A stretch of DNA of 64,000 nucleotides. Origin: Ridgeia piscesae (taxonomy: Eukaryota > Annelida > Polychaeta > Sabellida > Siboglinidae). Each line of letters begins with the position of its first letter. Within the stretch, counting starts at the first letter, position 1. The stretch is from assembly GCA_025642075.2 (NCBI GenBank), contig JAODUO010001668.1:1-64000 (forward strand), in the 5' to 3' direction. Below the pieces are notes generated by a model. The model did not search any database. It was given only the letters and a program-made list of their open reading frames with translations, and had not been told where the DNA came from. Made by a program: the position numbers and the translations under genes. Positions 25,001 to 37,854 of this stretch are shown here, piece after piece.

Positions 25001-25455
25001 TGTGTACTGTTTATGCCATCCTCTCAGTTAGTGTAGGTGTACACCTATAGTTCTTCTGTCACGTGTGTACTGTTTATGCCATCCTCTCAGTTAGTGTAGG
25101 TGTACACCACTAGTTCTTCTGTCACGTGTGTACTGTTTATTCCATCCTCTCAGTTAATGTAGGTGTACACCTCTAGTTCTTCTGTCACATGTGTACTGTT
25201 TATGCCATCCTCTCAGTTAATGTAGGTGTACACCTCTACTTCTTCTGTCACGTGTGTACTGTTTATGCCATCCTCTCAGTTAGTGTAGGTGTACACCTAT
25301 AGTTCTTCTGTCACGTGTGTACTGTTTATGCCATCCTCTCAGTTAGTGTAGGTGTACACCACTAGTTCTTCTGTCACGTGTGTACTGTTTATTCCATCCT
25401 CTCAGTTAATGTAGGTGTACAGCTCTAGTTCTTCTGTCACATGTATACTGTTTCT
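19087..25455. repeat. 63-bp minisatellite, about 101 copies
   Basis: Each unit contains TTTATGCCATCCTCTC, then AGTTAGTGTAGG or TGTTAGTGTAGG, the palindrome GGTGTACACC, TCTAGTTCTTCTGT, and CACGTG or CACGCG. Because 63 is 21 codons, minus-strand frames stay open across runs of units, giving spurious peptides of 60-75 residues. The 3' end (24900-25455) is more diverged. Single-unit corruptions occur near 21614 and 24355. CACGTG is the canonical E-box core; most units retain it. Confidence 0.95.
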
Positions 25456-25699
25456 AGAGCATTTGTGGATTATTTCAATTCAAGAAATTTCCTGTGATGT
25501 GTATACAGTATCAATAGTAACTGTAAAATAATTCTATCTCAATGAATCATGTGTGATCTCTCTACCGTATCGAAAGTAATTATTTAGTGATTCTAGATCA
25601 CAAAGTCTATGATGTGACATGTATTGGGTATTGTATCTAGAAAATAATTGTAGAATAATTCTATATATTCTTCATGGAATCATCTGTGAAATGTACTAG

Positions 25700-27350
25700 A
25701 ACAGTGAGCCTTAATGCCTGGCTCAGATATGTGTGACTTTATTAGTTCTAAGGTATGTGCGCCTTAATACTTGGATTGCTGGGCAGCTCACATATATGTG
25801 TGACTTAATATTTGGATTGCTGGGCAGGCCACATATGTGTGCGACTTAATACTTGGATCGCTGGGCAGGTCACATGTGGGAGTTAATACTTGGGTCACTC
25901 GGTGCATCACAGATGTGTTACTTAATATATGGGTCACTGCGCACGACTTAATACCCATGTCACTGGACATGTCACAGATATGTGTGACTTAATATGTGGG
26001 TCACTGGATAGTTCACAGATATGTGTGACTCAATACCCAAGTCACTGGACTTGTCACATATATGTGACGTAATACCCAGGTCACTGGACATGTCACAGAT
26101 ATGTGTGACTTAATACCCAAATCACTGGCCATGTCACAGAAAAGTGTGATGTAATACCCAGTTCACTGGACATGTCACAGATATATGTGACGTAATACCC
26201 AGGTCACTGGACATGTCACAGATATCTGTGACTTTATACCCATGTCACTGGACATGTCACAGATATCTGTAACTTAATACCCAAGTCACTGGACATATCA
26301 CATATATGTGTGACTTAATACCCAAGTCACTGGACATGTCACAGATATGTGTGACTTAATACCCATGTCATTGGACATGTCACAGCTATGTGTGACTTAA
26401 TACCCAAGTCACTGGACATGTCACAGATATGAGTGACGTAATACCCAAGTCACTGGACATGTCACAGATATGTGTGACTTAATACCCAAGTCACTGGACA
26501 TGTCACAGATATGTGTGACTTAATACCCAAGTCACTGGACATGTCACAGATATGTGTGACTTAATACCCATGTCACTGGACATGTCACAGATATGTGTGA
26601 CTTAATACCCATGTCACTGGACATGTCACAGATATGTGTGACTTAATACCCATGTCACTGGACATGTCACAGATATGTGTGACTTAATACCCATGTCACT
26701 GGACATGTCACAGATATGTGTGACTTAATACCCATGTCACTGGACATGTCACAGATATGTGTGACTTAATACCCATGTCACTGGACATGTCACAGATATG
26801 TGTGACTTAATACCCAAGTCACTGGACATGTCACAGATATGTGTGACTTAATACCCAAGTCACTGGACATGTCACAGATATGTGTGACTTAATACCCATG
26901 TCACTGGACATGTCACAGATATGTGTGAAAGAATACCCATGTCACTGGACATGTCACAGATATGTGTGAAAGAATACCCATGTCACTGGACATGTCACAG
27001 ATATGTGTGACTTAATACCCATGTCATTGGACATGTCACAGATATGTGTGAAAGAATACCCATGTCACTGGACATGTCACAGATATGTGTGACTTAATAC
27101 CCATGTCACTGGACATGTCACATATATGTGTGACTTAATACCCATGTCACTGGACATGTCACAGATATGTGTGACATAATACCCATGTCACTGGACATGT
27201 CACATATATCTGTGACTTTATACCCATGTCACTGGACATGTCACAGATATGTGTGACTTAATACCCATGTCATTGGACATGACGATGTCACAGATATGTG
27301 TGATGTCCAGGTCACTGGACATGTCACAGATTTAATACCCATGTTTTTGG
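25700..27350. repeat. 41-bp minisatellite, about 40 copies
   Basis: The unit contains GTCACTGGACATGTCACAGA followed by TATGTGTGACTTAATACCCA and one more base. Inside it, GTCACA and TGTGAC form a 6-bp inverted repeat around a GATATG loop. The first about 600 bp are degenerate and irregular, the centre (26460-27120) is homogeneous, and the last units decay. It begins about 250 bp after the 63-bp array. Confidence 0.9.
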
Positions 27351-30144
27351 GTGGGATAGAGATATCTTAACATAGAGGGTTATATAAAGATATAAAAAAC
27401 ATTGGATGCTAAATAAGATGAAAGCATCTTTGTACACTTAATGCATAGGTAATTGATTTGTTATTAAAGGCTTGATTATAGTAACATTAAGGAACTGTGT
27501 CAGTGTGCACTATCTAATTGTATGTTTAATAATTTAATTACATATGTGTATTAAATTACATAACCAAAACAAGCAGGCAAAGCCATCTTATTTAAAATCT
27601 TGTAATCACATTTAAAGGCAGACATTTAAAGTCTACAACTTAATATATTTAAATGTTTATCCCAGCGTCCCAGCTGGTTTCTTTCTCAGAGCCTTGAGAT
27701 GACTTGCCACAACGGGAATTCTCACTTAGTTGACGCCCGAGATATTTCACACTACACCACCTGATGAAAAAGAAATGTACCCAACAACGTTAGAATCTAA
27801 TAAATCATTAATGTGTTTGTTTGCCTGTTTCAGACGCAGGCATGGATACCACTGCCACAATGCAGAACTGATCTGCCTTCAGATTAAACATAAAGATGGT
27901 GGGTAGGTGTCGTATTGGCAGCAATGTTGTGTTTGTTTAGAATACTGCACTCTCAACTAAAAGAACCAGTTTTCTAATTATGAGCTGTTGTTAGGAACCT
28001 TGAGAAAGTTTCTTCATTCCGTATTGCTCCAGTTCACTGACTGCCTGAGACTGGGGAGAGACAGGGGTTGACATTTCACTCATGCCTTAATTGTAACAAA
28101 TTCCAAGAAGTAGAGATGGTGTTTCACTGAACAGACGTGCGAGAGACTAAAGAGTAAAACTCTGTTCAATCCCAATAACTGGCCACTACAGCACTGTATG
28201 TGTTCTTCTTGTGACGTGTTACTGCACTACTTCTGGTGCACTGCTCTACATTTTTACATTATTCACATGTTCCCGCTGTGTGTGTGGGAAATTTTATTTC
28301 TCACAAAAGCCTGTGAGAAAAATGAGCCTCCATATATTCCATTTAAACACGTGTAGAACACCTGTTGGTTTAGTTAAATTGTGGCATGACAAAGTCAGTA
28401 TGATGAATACTGTCTGTAGTTATGCCATAAAATTAGCTGTTGATTTATTGTTCCTGTTTAGTTATTGTGGTAGTGAGACAGAGGAACCAGTGAGCCACTA
28501 GTATAATACAGTGTTAGTGACATCCCGTGGATACCCAAGGCAGTATGTTCTGAACACAGGCCGACAGTTGTGTTGTGATGGATCACCCACAGAAGTGTAC
28601 TACGTGTAGTTTCAATTTGTTACACAAGTTTGCTAAACGTTGTGCAACTGGATAGGCATGACATTTGCTGTTTAACACTGAATAGCTAAGTTGCAACACC
28701 AAGGTTCAACTAGTTTGACACAAACAAGTTTACTGCATATGTGTATAAGAGACCATAACAAGTGGCAATCATTGTTACTTGTATAGTTCACCACAAATGT
28801 AATACTTGCATTGTTTGATTCTGTTTTTGTTGTATTTTTTGCTGTGAAAATGAATTACCAACCTTATGGTAGGTATTATATTCGCCACTTTTCGATTGAT
28901 TTGTTCTTAGTAAATGTTATGAAAATGTTACGATTTTATTTCACCTGTGGCAAAAAGCAAATGTTTTGTTCTGCTGAACTTCTTGTCAGTCAAACAGATG
29001 AGGGTCATCTGTCATTTCTCTTGGGGCAACACATGTTTTATACATTTCTGTAATACTGGTTACTGATTAATTCCTTCCTGATCAGCAAAGTTGATTGACC
29101 TTTGCCTTTCACAAGAAAAGGAGCAAGCGGGCTGTATATGGTTTATACACATGTGATACCAAGTACCAGGTGATTATTGCTGATTAATTTGATCAACAGC
29201 ATTGATGAATATCACCTTTAATGTTTCACCTACGGCAAAACATGCATTGCTCTGCTGATTAATTCTCTTCCTAGTCAATCAGACTGACGATAATAATACA
29301 TTTTTCATTTCGCCTCCAGGAGACCAAAGAACTGATATTAATTATATTATACTACTATACCAGTTAAGTCCCTGGCTTAGCTCTGATCTTGTTTCTGACA
29401 AAAGATGAATGCATAGCGTGAACATTGTGAGCATGTGACTTGTGGATTTTTTGCATGTAAGAGTTTTCACTGTCACCTGAAGTGACCAGGACATGTTGAC
29501 AAGGTGGTGTGGGTGAATTACTGGCTGGGACCAGGACCACGAGTTGATTGACTGCTGTGTCAACCATATACACAGTGAAAATTGTGTTTTAGTATCAGAC
29601 TCATGCAAGAAGTTCACACCAAACCCATTTGTCATTTTGCCATTTGTTTGTTAACTACAAGTGGATATTTTGATCACTATGTGCAATGTTTTGTTTGAAG
29701 GACGTTAAGGTATAAACATGTTGTTAGAGTACGAGTGGTACTTGTGATGTTTGTTTGTATTGATGCTGATGTGTCTAGAATTCCACCAATGCTTCTGTTG
29801 ATGTTTTGAATTATGTACTCTGATATATTTGCAGAATTATTGAATTGCAAACAGTGTCATTCTGATATGAGAATAACTTATAGCTGCTTTTTCTGTGGTG
29901 GAGGATCACCAGGTCAATTTGCATTCAGACTATTATTTCACCATATCAACAAATTTCCAGTTTATTTGAAGCATTTGAACCAAGCAAAACAATTATTACA
30001 TTGATACAATAAAATGTAATGGCAATTGGCTGCATTAAAAAAATATATGAAGGTTTGTGGGTCCATTTGTAGGGTACGGGGTTTATGTTATCATTTACAG
30101 AATAGAATTCATTGTACACAAAATATAGACTCCAAACAGACACG
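27351..30144. other. Non-coding spacer upstream of the 47-bp array
   Basis: AT-rich unique sequence. No coding exon is recognisable; open frames are under 100 codons. A possible untranslated exon (27834-27898) is listed separately. Two segments, about 28915-28995 and 29215-29290, look like diverged copies of each other (shared TTTCACCT, GGCAAAA, TCTGCTGA, AGTCAA, CAGA in order). Confidence 0.45.
27834..27898 (+). other. Possible 5' untranslated exon
   Basis: A pyrimidine-rich stretch ending TTTGCCTGTTTCAG precedes 27834, and GTGGGT follows 27898, so this 65-bp piece looks like an exon. If joined to the exon at 36184, the frame of the ATG at 36191 would be preceded by an in-frame TGA at the junction. 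That suits a 5' untranslated exon of the ITPRID-like gene. It could equally be a chance match; there is no transcript evidence. Confidence 0.25.
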
Positions 30145-30149
30145 TTGTG

Positions 30150-33100
30150 ATGTATTATCTTCTTCACTACACACAGACAGACCATGTCTCAGCAGACAGA
30201 CTGTCTTCTTGCATTACACACAGACAGACCATGTCTCCGCAGACAGACTGTCTTCTTGCATTACACACAGACAGACCATGTCTCAGCAGACAGACTGTCT
30301 TCTTCACTACACACAGACAGACCATGTCTCGGCAGACAGACTGTCTTCTTCACTACACACAGACAGACCATGTCTCAGCAGACAGACTGTCTTCTTGCAC
30401 TACACACAGACAGACCATGTCTCAGCAGACAGACTGTCTTCTTGCATTACACACAGACAGACCATGTCTCAGCAGACAGACTGTCTTCTTGCACTACACA
30501 CAGACAGACCATGTCTCAGCAGACAGACTGTCTTCTTGCACTACATGCAGACAGACCATGTCTCAGCAGACAGACTGTCTTCTTCACTACACACAGACAG
30601 ACCATGTCTCCGCAGACAGACTGTCTTCTTGCACTACACACAGACAGACCATGTCTCAGTAGACAGACTGTCTTCTTGCACTACACACAGACAGACCATG
30701 TCTCAGCAGACAGACTGTCTTCTTGCATTACACACAGACAGACCATGTCTTAGCAGACAGACTGTCTTCTTCACTACACACAGACAGACCATGTCTCAGC
30801 AGACAGACTGTCTTCTTCACTACACACAGACAGACCATGTCTCAGCAGACAGACTGTCTTCTTGCACTACACACAGACAGACCATGTCTCAGCAGACAGA
30901 CTGTCTTCTTACACTACACACAGACAGACCATGTCTCAGCAGACAGACTGTCTTCTTGCACTACACACAGACAGACCATGTCTCGGCAGACGGACTGTCT
31001 TCTTGCACTACACACAGACAGACCATGTCTCAGCAGACAGACTGTCTTCTTGCACTACACACAGACAGACCATGTCTCGGCAGACAGACTGTCTTCTTGC
31101 ACTACACACAGACAGACCATGTCTCAGCAGACAGACTGTCTTCTTGCACTACACACAGACAGACCATGTCTCAGCAGACAAACTGTCTTCTTCACTACAC
31201 ACAGACAGACCATGTCTTAGCAGACAGACTGTCTTCTTCCACTACATGCAGACAGACCATGTCTCAGCAGACAAACTGTCTTCTTCACTACACACAGACA
31301 GACCATGTCTCAGCAGACAGACTGTCTTCTTGCACTACACACAGACAGACCATGTCTCAGCAGACAAACTGTCTTCTTCACTACACACAGACAGACCATG
31401 TCTTAGCAGACAGACTGTCTTCTTCACTACACACAGACAGACCATGTCTCAGCAGACAGACTGTCTTCTTACAATACACACAGACAGACCATGTCTCAGC
31501 AGACAGACTGTCTTCTTGCACTACACACAGACAGACCATGTCTCAGCAGACAAACTGTCTTCTTCACTACACACAGACAGACCATGTCTCAGGGAGACAG
31601 ACTGTCTTCTTGCACTACACACAGACAGACCATGTCTCAGCAGACAGACTGTCTTCTTACACTACACACAGACAGACCATGTCTCAGCAGACAGACTGTC
31701 TTCTTGCACTACACACAGACAGACCATGTCTCAGCAGACAGACTGTCTTCTTACAATACACACAGACAGACCATGTCTCAGCAGACAGACTGTCTTCTTG
31801 CACTACACACAGACAGACCATGTCTCAGCAGACAGACTGTCTTCTTGCACTACACACAGACAGACCATGTCTCAGCAGACAGACTGTCTTCTTCACTACA
31901 CACAGACAGACCATGTCTTAGCAGACAGACTGTCTTCTTCACTACACACAGACAGACCATGTCTCAGCAGACAGACTGTCTTCTTCATACACGCAGACAG
32001 ACCATGTCTCAGCAGACAACTGTCTTCTTCACTACACACAGACAGACCATGTCTCAGCAGACAGACTGTCTTCTTCACTACACACAGACAGACCATGTCT
32101 CAGCAGACAGACTGTCTTCTTCACTACACACAGACAGACCATGTCTCAGCAGACAGACTGTCTTCTTGCACTACACACAGACAGACCATGTCTCAGCAGA
32201 CAGACTGTCTTCTTGCACTACACACAGACAGACCATGTCTCAGCAGACAGGGCTGTCTTCTTGCACTACACAGACAGACCATGTCTCAGCAGACAGACTG
32301 TCTTCTTGCACTACACACAGACAGACCATGTCTCAGCAGACAGACTGTCTTCTTGCACTACACACAGACAGACCATGTCTCAGCAGACAGACTGTCTTCT
32401 TGCACTACACACAGACAGACCATGTCTCGGCAGACGGACTGTCTTCTTGCACTACACACAGACAGACAATGTCTCGGCAGACGGACTGTCTTCTTGCACT
32501 ACACGCAGACAGACCATGTCTCAGCAGACAGACTGTCTTCTTGCACTACACGCAGACAGACCATGTCTCAGCAGACAGACTGTCTTCTTGCACTACACAC
32601 AGACAGACCATGTCTCAGCAGACAGACTGTCTTCTTGCACTACACACAGACAGACCATGTCTCAGCAGACAGACTGTCTTCTTGCACTACACACAGACAG
32701 ACCATGTCTCGGCAGACGGACTGTCTTCTTGCACTACACACAGACAGACAATGTCTCGGCAGACGGACTGTCTTCTTGCACTACACACAGACAGACAATG
32801 TCTCAGCAGACGGACTGTCTTCTTGCACTACACACAGACAGACCATGTCTCGGCAGACGGACTGTCTTCTTGCACTACACACAGACAGACCATGTCTCAG
32901 CAGACAGACTGTCTTCTTGCACTACATGCAGACAGACCATGTCTCAGCAGACAGACTGTCTTCTTCACTACACACAGACAGACCATGTCTCCGCAGACAG
33001 ACTGTCTTCTTGCACTACACACAGACAGACCATGTCTCAGCAGACAGACTGTCTTCTTGCACTACACACAGACAGACCATGTCTCAGCAGACAGACTGTC

Positions 33101-35835
33101 TTCTTGCACTACACACAGACAGACCATGTCTCAGCAGACAGACTGTCTTCTTCACTACACACAGACAGACCATGTCTCAGCAGACAGACTGTCTTCTTGC
33201 ACTACACACAGACAGACCATGTCTCAGCAGACAGACTGTCTTCTTCACTACACACAGACAGACCATGTCTTAGCAGACAGACTGTCTTCTTCACTACACA
33301 CAGACAGACCATGTCTCAGCAGACAGACTGTCTTCTTACACTACACACAGACAGACCATGTCTCGGCAGACGGACTGTCTTCTTGCACTACACACAGACA
33401 GACCATGTCTTAGCAGACAGACTGTCTTCTTGCACTAACACAGACAGACCATGTCTCGGCAGACAGACTGTCTTCTTGCACTACACACAGACAGACCATG
33501 TCTCAGCAGACAGACTGTCTTCTTGCACTACACACAGACAGACCATGTCTCGGCAGACGGACTGTCTTCTTGCACTACACACAGACAGACCATGTCTTAG
33601 CAGACAGACTGTCTTCTTGCACTAGACACAGACAGACCATGTCTCGGCAGACGGACTGTCTTCTTGCACTACACACAGACAGACCATGTCTCAGCAGACA
33701 GACTGTCTTCTTGCACTACACACAGACAGACCATGTCTCAGCAGACAGACTGTCTTCTTGCACTACACACAGACAGACCATGTCTCAGCAGACAGACTGT
33801 CTTCTTGCACTACACACAGACAGACCATGTCTCAGCAGACAAACTGTCTTCTTCACTACACACAGACAGACCATGTCTTAGCAGACAGACTGTCTTCTTC
33901 CACTACATGCAGACAGACCATGTCTCAGCAGACAAACTGTCTTCTTCACTACACACAGACAGACCATGTCTCGGCAGACGGACTGTCTTCTTGCACTACA
34001 CACAGACAGACCATGTCTCGGCAGACAGACTGTCTTCTTGCACTACACACAGACAGACCATGTCTCGGCAGACAGACTGTCTTCTTGCACTACAAGCAGA
34101 CAGACCATGTCTCAGCAGACAGACTGTCTTCTTGCACTACACACAGACGGACAATGTCTCGGCAGACGGACTGTCTTCTTGCACTACACACAGACAGACC
34201 ATGTCTTAGCAGACAGATTGTCTTCTTCCACTACACGCAGACAGACCATGTCTCGGCAGACGGACTGTCTTCTTACACTACACACAGACAGACCATGTCT
34301 CAGCAGACAGACTGTCTTCTTCACTACACACAGACAGACCATGTCTCAGCAGACAGACTGTCTTCTTGCACTACACACAGACAGACCATGTCTCAGCAGA
34401 CAGACTGTCTTCTTGCACTACACACAGACAGACCATGTCTCAGCAGACAGACTGTCTTCTTCACTACACACAGACAGACCATGTCTCAGGGAGACAGACT
34501 GTCTTCTTCACTACACACAGACAGACCATGTCTCAGCAGACAGACTGTCTTCTTACAATACACACAGACAGACCATGTCTCAGCAGACAGACTGTCTTCT
34601 TGCACTACACACAGACAGACCATGTCTCGGCAGACAGACTGTCTTCTTGCACTACACGCAGACAGACCATGTCTCAGCAGACAGACTGTCTTCTTGCACT
34701 ACACACAGACAGACCATGTCTCAGCAGACAGACTGTCTTCTTGCACTACACACAGACAGACCATGTCTCGGCAGACAGACTGTCTTCTTGCACTACACAC
34801 AGACAGACCATGTCTCGGCAGACGGACTGTCTTCTTGCACTACACACAGACAGACCATGTCTCAGCAGACAGACTGTCTTCTTGCACTACACACAGACAG
34901 ACCATGTCTCAGCAGACAGACTGTCTTCTTGCACTACACACAGACAGACCATGTCTCAGGGAGACAGACTGTCTTCTTGCACTACACACAGACAGACCAT
35001 GTCTCAGCAGACAGACTGTCTTCTTGCACTACACACAGACAGACCATGTCTCGGCAGACGGACTGTCTTCTTGCACTACACACAGACAGACAATGTCTCG
35101 GCAGACGGACTGTCTTCTTGCACTACACACAGACAGACAATGTCTCAGCAGACGGACTGTCTTCTTGCACTACACACAGACAGACCATGTCTCAGACGAG
35201 TCTTTATACACACAGGACAAGTCTCCCAAAATTTTTTACACCAAGGCTATTGCAGACACTGTTTTTACTACAAAGAAGACCATGTCTCGCAGACGGACTG
35301 TCTTCTTGCACTACACACAGACAGACAATGTCTCAGCAGACGGACTGTCTTCTTCACTACACACAGACAGACCGTGTCTCGGCAGACAGACTGTCTTCTT
35401 GCACTACACACAGACAGACAATGTCTCAGCAGACAGACTGTCTTCTTCACTACACACAGACAGACCGTGTCTCGGCAGACAGACTGTCTTCTTGCACTAC
35501 ACACAGACAGACCATGTCTCGGCAGACGGACTGTCTTCTTCACTACACACAGACAGACCATGTCTCAGCAGACAGACTGTCTTCTTGCACTACACACAGA
35601 CAGACCATGTCTCGGCAGACGGACTGTCTTCTTGCACTACACACAGACAGACCATGTCTCAGCAGACAGACTGTCTTCTTGCACTACACACAGACAGACC
35701 ATGTCTCGGCAGACAGACTGTCTTCTTGCACTACACACAGACAGACCATGTCTCGGCAGACAACTTCTTCTTGCACTACACACAGACAGACCATGTCTCG
35801 GCAGACGGACTGTCTTCTTGCACTACACACAACCA
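30150..35835. repeat. 47-bp (46-bp variant) minisatellite, about 120 copies
   Basis: The unit contains CTCAGCAGACAGACTGTCTT, then CTTGCACTACACACAGACAG and ACCATGT; a shorter unit has CTTCACTAC in place of CTTGCACTAC. AGACAG-A-CTGTCT is a perfect 6-bp inverted repeat in each unit. Plus-strand units mostly lack stop codons, so open frames of up to 803 codons span it; the mixed 46/47 lengths rule out a stable reading frame. Identical multi-unit blocks recur (for example 31172-31270 and 33834-33935). A non-repeat island sits at about 35192-35275. Confidence 0.95.
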
Positions 35836-36183
35836 GTTAAGAGTCAGTATATACACCTAGGTCAGTCTCAACATTCACACCAAGGCTATTGAAACAGCTG
35901 ATTTACAAAAAATGATGCAGCTTAGTATTTATTTGATGTTATGAATGTGTTTTGCTGTAAAGGCACACAGAACAATTCCTTTGGTACTGTGGTACTATTT
36001 TTATGCAGGTCATCAGAAGAAGAAATCTAAAAGATATCTCCTATGGATGTACCAAAGCTACTGGGTTGATATTGGGATCATACCAGAAGGATTTAGGTTG
36101 TTATTTGTTGTGGTCATTGTGTAATGTTTCATGATCATGTGGCTCGTGAATGTAGTCTTGACAAGACTATTCTTATATTTCAG
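35836..36183. other. Spacer between 47-bp array and first coding exon
   Basis: Unique sequence ending in a pyrimidine-rich acceptor (CTATTCTTATATTTCAG). No independent gene is seen. It would be the 3' end of a 5' UTR intron if an upstream exon exists. Confidence 0.4.
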
Positions 36184-36190
36184 ATCAGGT

Positions 36191-36251
36191 ATGACTGATG
36201 GTAACAGTAGCTCTCTAGTCATGGAGGACGATATGATGCTGGGAGCAGAAG
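36191..36251 (+). CDS. ITPRID-like exon 1 (start codon)
   Basis: The acceptor TATATTTCAG precedes 36184, the ATG is at 36191, and the donor is GAAG|GTATTT at 36252. It encodes about 20 acidic residues starting MTDGNSSSLVMEDDMM and ends in phase 1. The start was chosen because it is the first ATG in the frame that joins the next exon. The exon's 7 bp before the ATG would be 5' UTR. An alternative is a start further upstream in an unseen exon. Confidence 0.55.
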
Positions 36252-37106
36252 GTATTTTTTTAATTTATATCCTTGTAATAAAAATAATTTTTTTTGGTTA
36301 AACCAATGCTTTTGTAGTTTCATTATGTTTGTATTTAAGAAAGGACTGAATTAAGGTGATTCAAAAGAATTTGAAATTTACTTTAAATTACTAGTATGGG
36401 ATCTGCAGAATGTTGAAAACCATAAAAATGGATCATACACATTGCTAAGAAAAGCAAGCAAAAATAAGTGAGGACGGAGAATGAGAATAGCATACTTACC
36501 GGTAGGTCCAGCATAAGGGCTGACTCAGTTAATGCAACAAAAACTGTGTCATAACATATAAGTAAGATGTTTTAGTTCCATGTAATGCGATCAGACAAGA
36601 TTACATTTTCAGACTCAATGTTTTACTTGTGCCTTAGAAATAAAAATGCTTTGTTGTGCAGATATAAATAGTTGTCCTGTGCTGTACCACCTGTGTCATT
36701 GACAGTGGCAGTGCATGCGTGATCCACAATCATTCAGAAACATATGGTCTGCTGCATTTCTCAGAAATATTTGAAACCCATGAGATCATTAATTACAACT
36801 GATAGTGAAGTACATGTGTTATGTATGTCACTACTTTCACATTACATTAACAATAACAGAGCACTATACACTTAATATGTGGGTGTAGTATTTCACAACA
36901 TCCATTCCCACAAATTGTTTCAAAACAAGATTGTAAAATTACACGAAGGTATAAACACAGAAAGAAGTTTACAGTTTCCTGTGGTTACACATGCTTATGT
37001 CGTGTCAGCTGTTCATGCTTCAGTTTACAGACAAAACATGTAGAGCAATTTAGGAACCATAATATGATCACTCCGTGGTGTACAGGCCAGTGTCGTGTTC
37101 TTTCAG

Positions 37107-37155
37107 CAGGTCACCTTGACGATAGACGACTGAACTGTCCCACGCCAACCCCCTC
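37107..37155 (+). CDS. ITPRID-like exon 2
   Basis: The acceptor is TGTTCTTTCAGCAG, a tandem NAGNAG site, so the exon may start at 37107 or 37110 and include or skip one alanine-glycine codon step without frame change. The donor is CCCTC|GTGAGT at 37156. It encodes AGHLDDRRLNCPTPTP and enters in phase 1 and leaves in phase 2. The split serine codon (TC|C) joins exactly to the exon at 48372, giving SIDQLLQ. Confidence 0.6.
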
Positions 37156-37854
37156 GTGAGTATAGAAACAATAAATTATCATTTATATGGCTATCATTAA
37201 ACAATTCAAATAACTCACCTCAATTGCCACTTCTTAAACTACCAATAGCCCCTTCAGTCGTATGTAATGCATTACTCCAGTTACCTGCAATCTTAATGTG
37301 GATTAACGTTGTGTTCATCTTGAATTACATGTCTATGCCATCACCAGTGAAACCAGTGAATATTATACTATTGCAGAGCCTTTCTTTGTACATGAACTGT
37401 TGTGTCTACCTGTAATTAACATGCATCGTTTATAAAGTATTTAATTAATTGAGACACAACCATGCTTTTATGAAGAGTTTCCATAATATTAATAATATAA
37501 TAAATGTATGCATTTGAAGCTCCTGCTAGTCCTAGAAGAGATAAGCAATGAAGCTGTTTGTGCATCTACAACATTCTCAGCACTAATGTTTCCAGTGAGA
37601 CACTCTATAGTTCTATGCACTAGACCAAGGTTACTAGCGTAAACATCTTCACAAATGTTTTCTGAATGCTACTTCGTTTCCCTGTTCCAAACAATTTATG
37701 TTGCCGAAACTAACCTAAACATCGGCAAACATGCAGCACCCATAGTCTGGGACCAACTCCTTTTCACTAGAATTTTTTTTGAAACTACAGACGCTTTTCA
37801 AAAAATATTCAAGATCAATTTCATTTGTATGAAATTGCATTCCCATCCTTTGCT
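37156..37854. other. Intron 2, unique 5' part
   Basis: AT-rich intronic sequence from the donor to the 42-bp array. Open frames of 63 and 67 codons here show no domain. Confidence 0.5.

Noticed and set aside
30026..35892. Open frames of 500-803 codons across the 47-bp array
   Set aside because: The unit lacks stops on the plus strand. The mixed 46/47-bp lengths shift the frame continually, and all frames are open.
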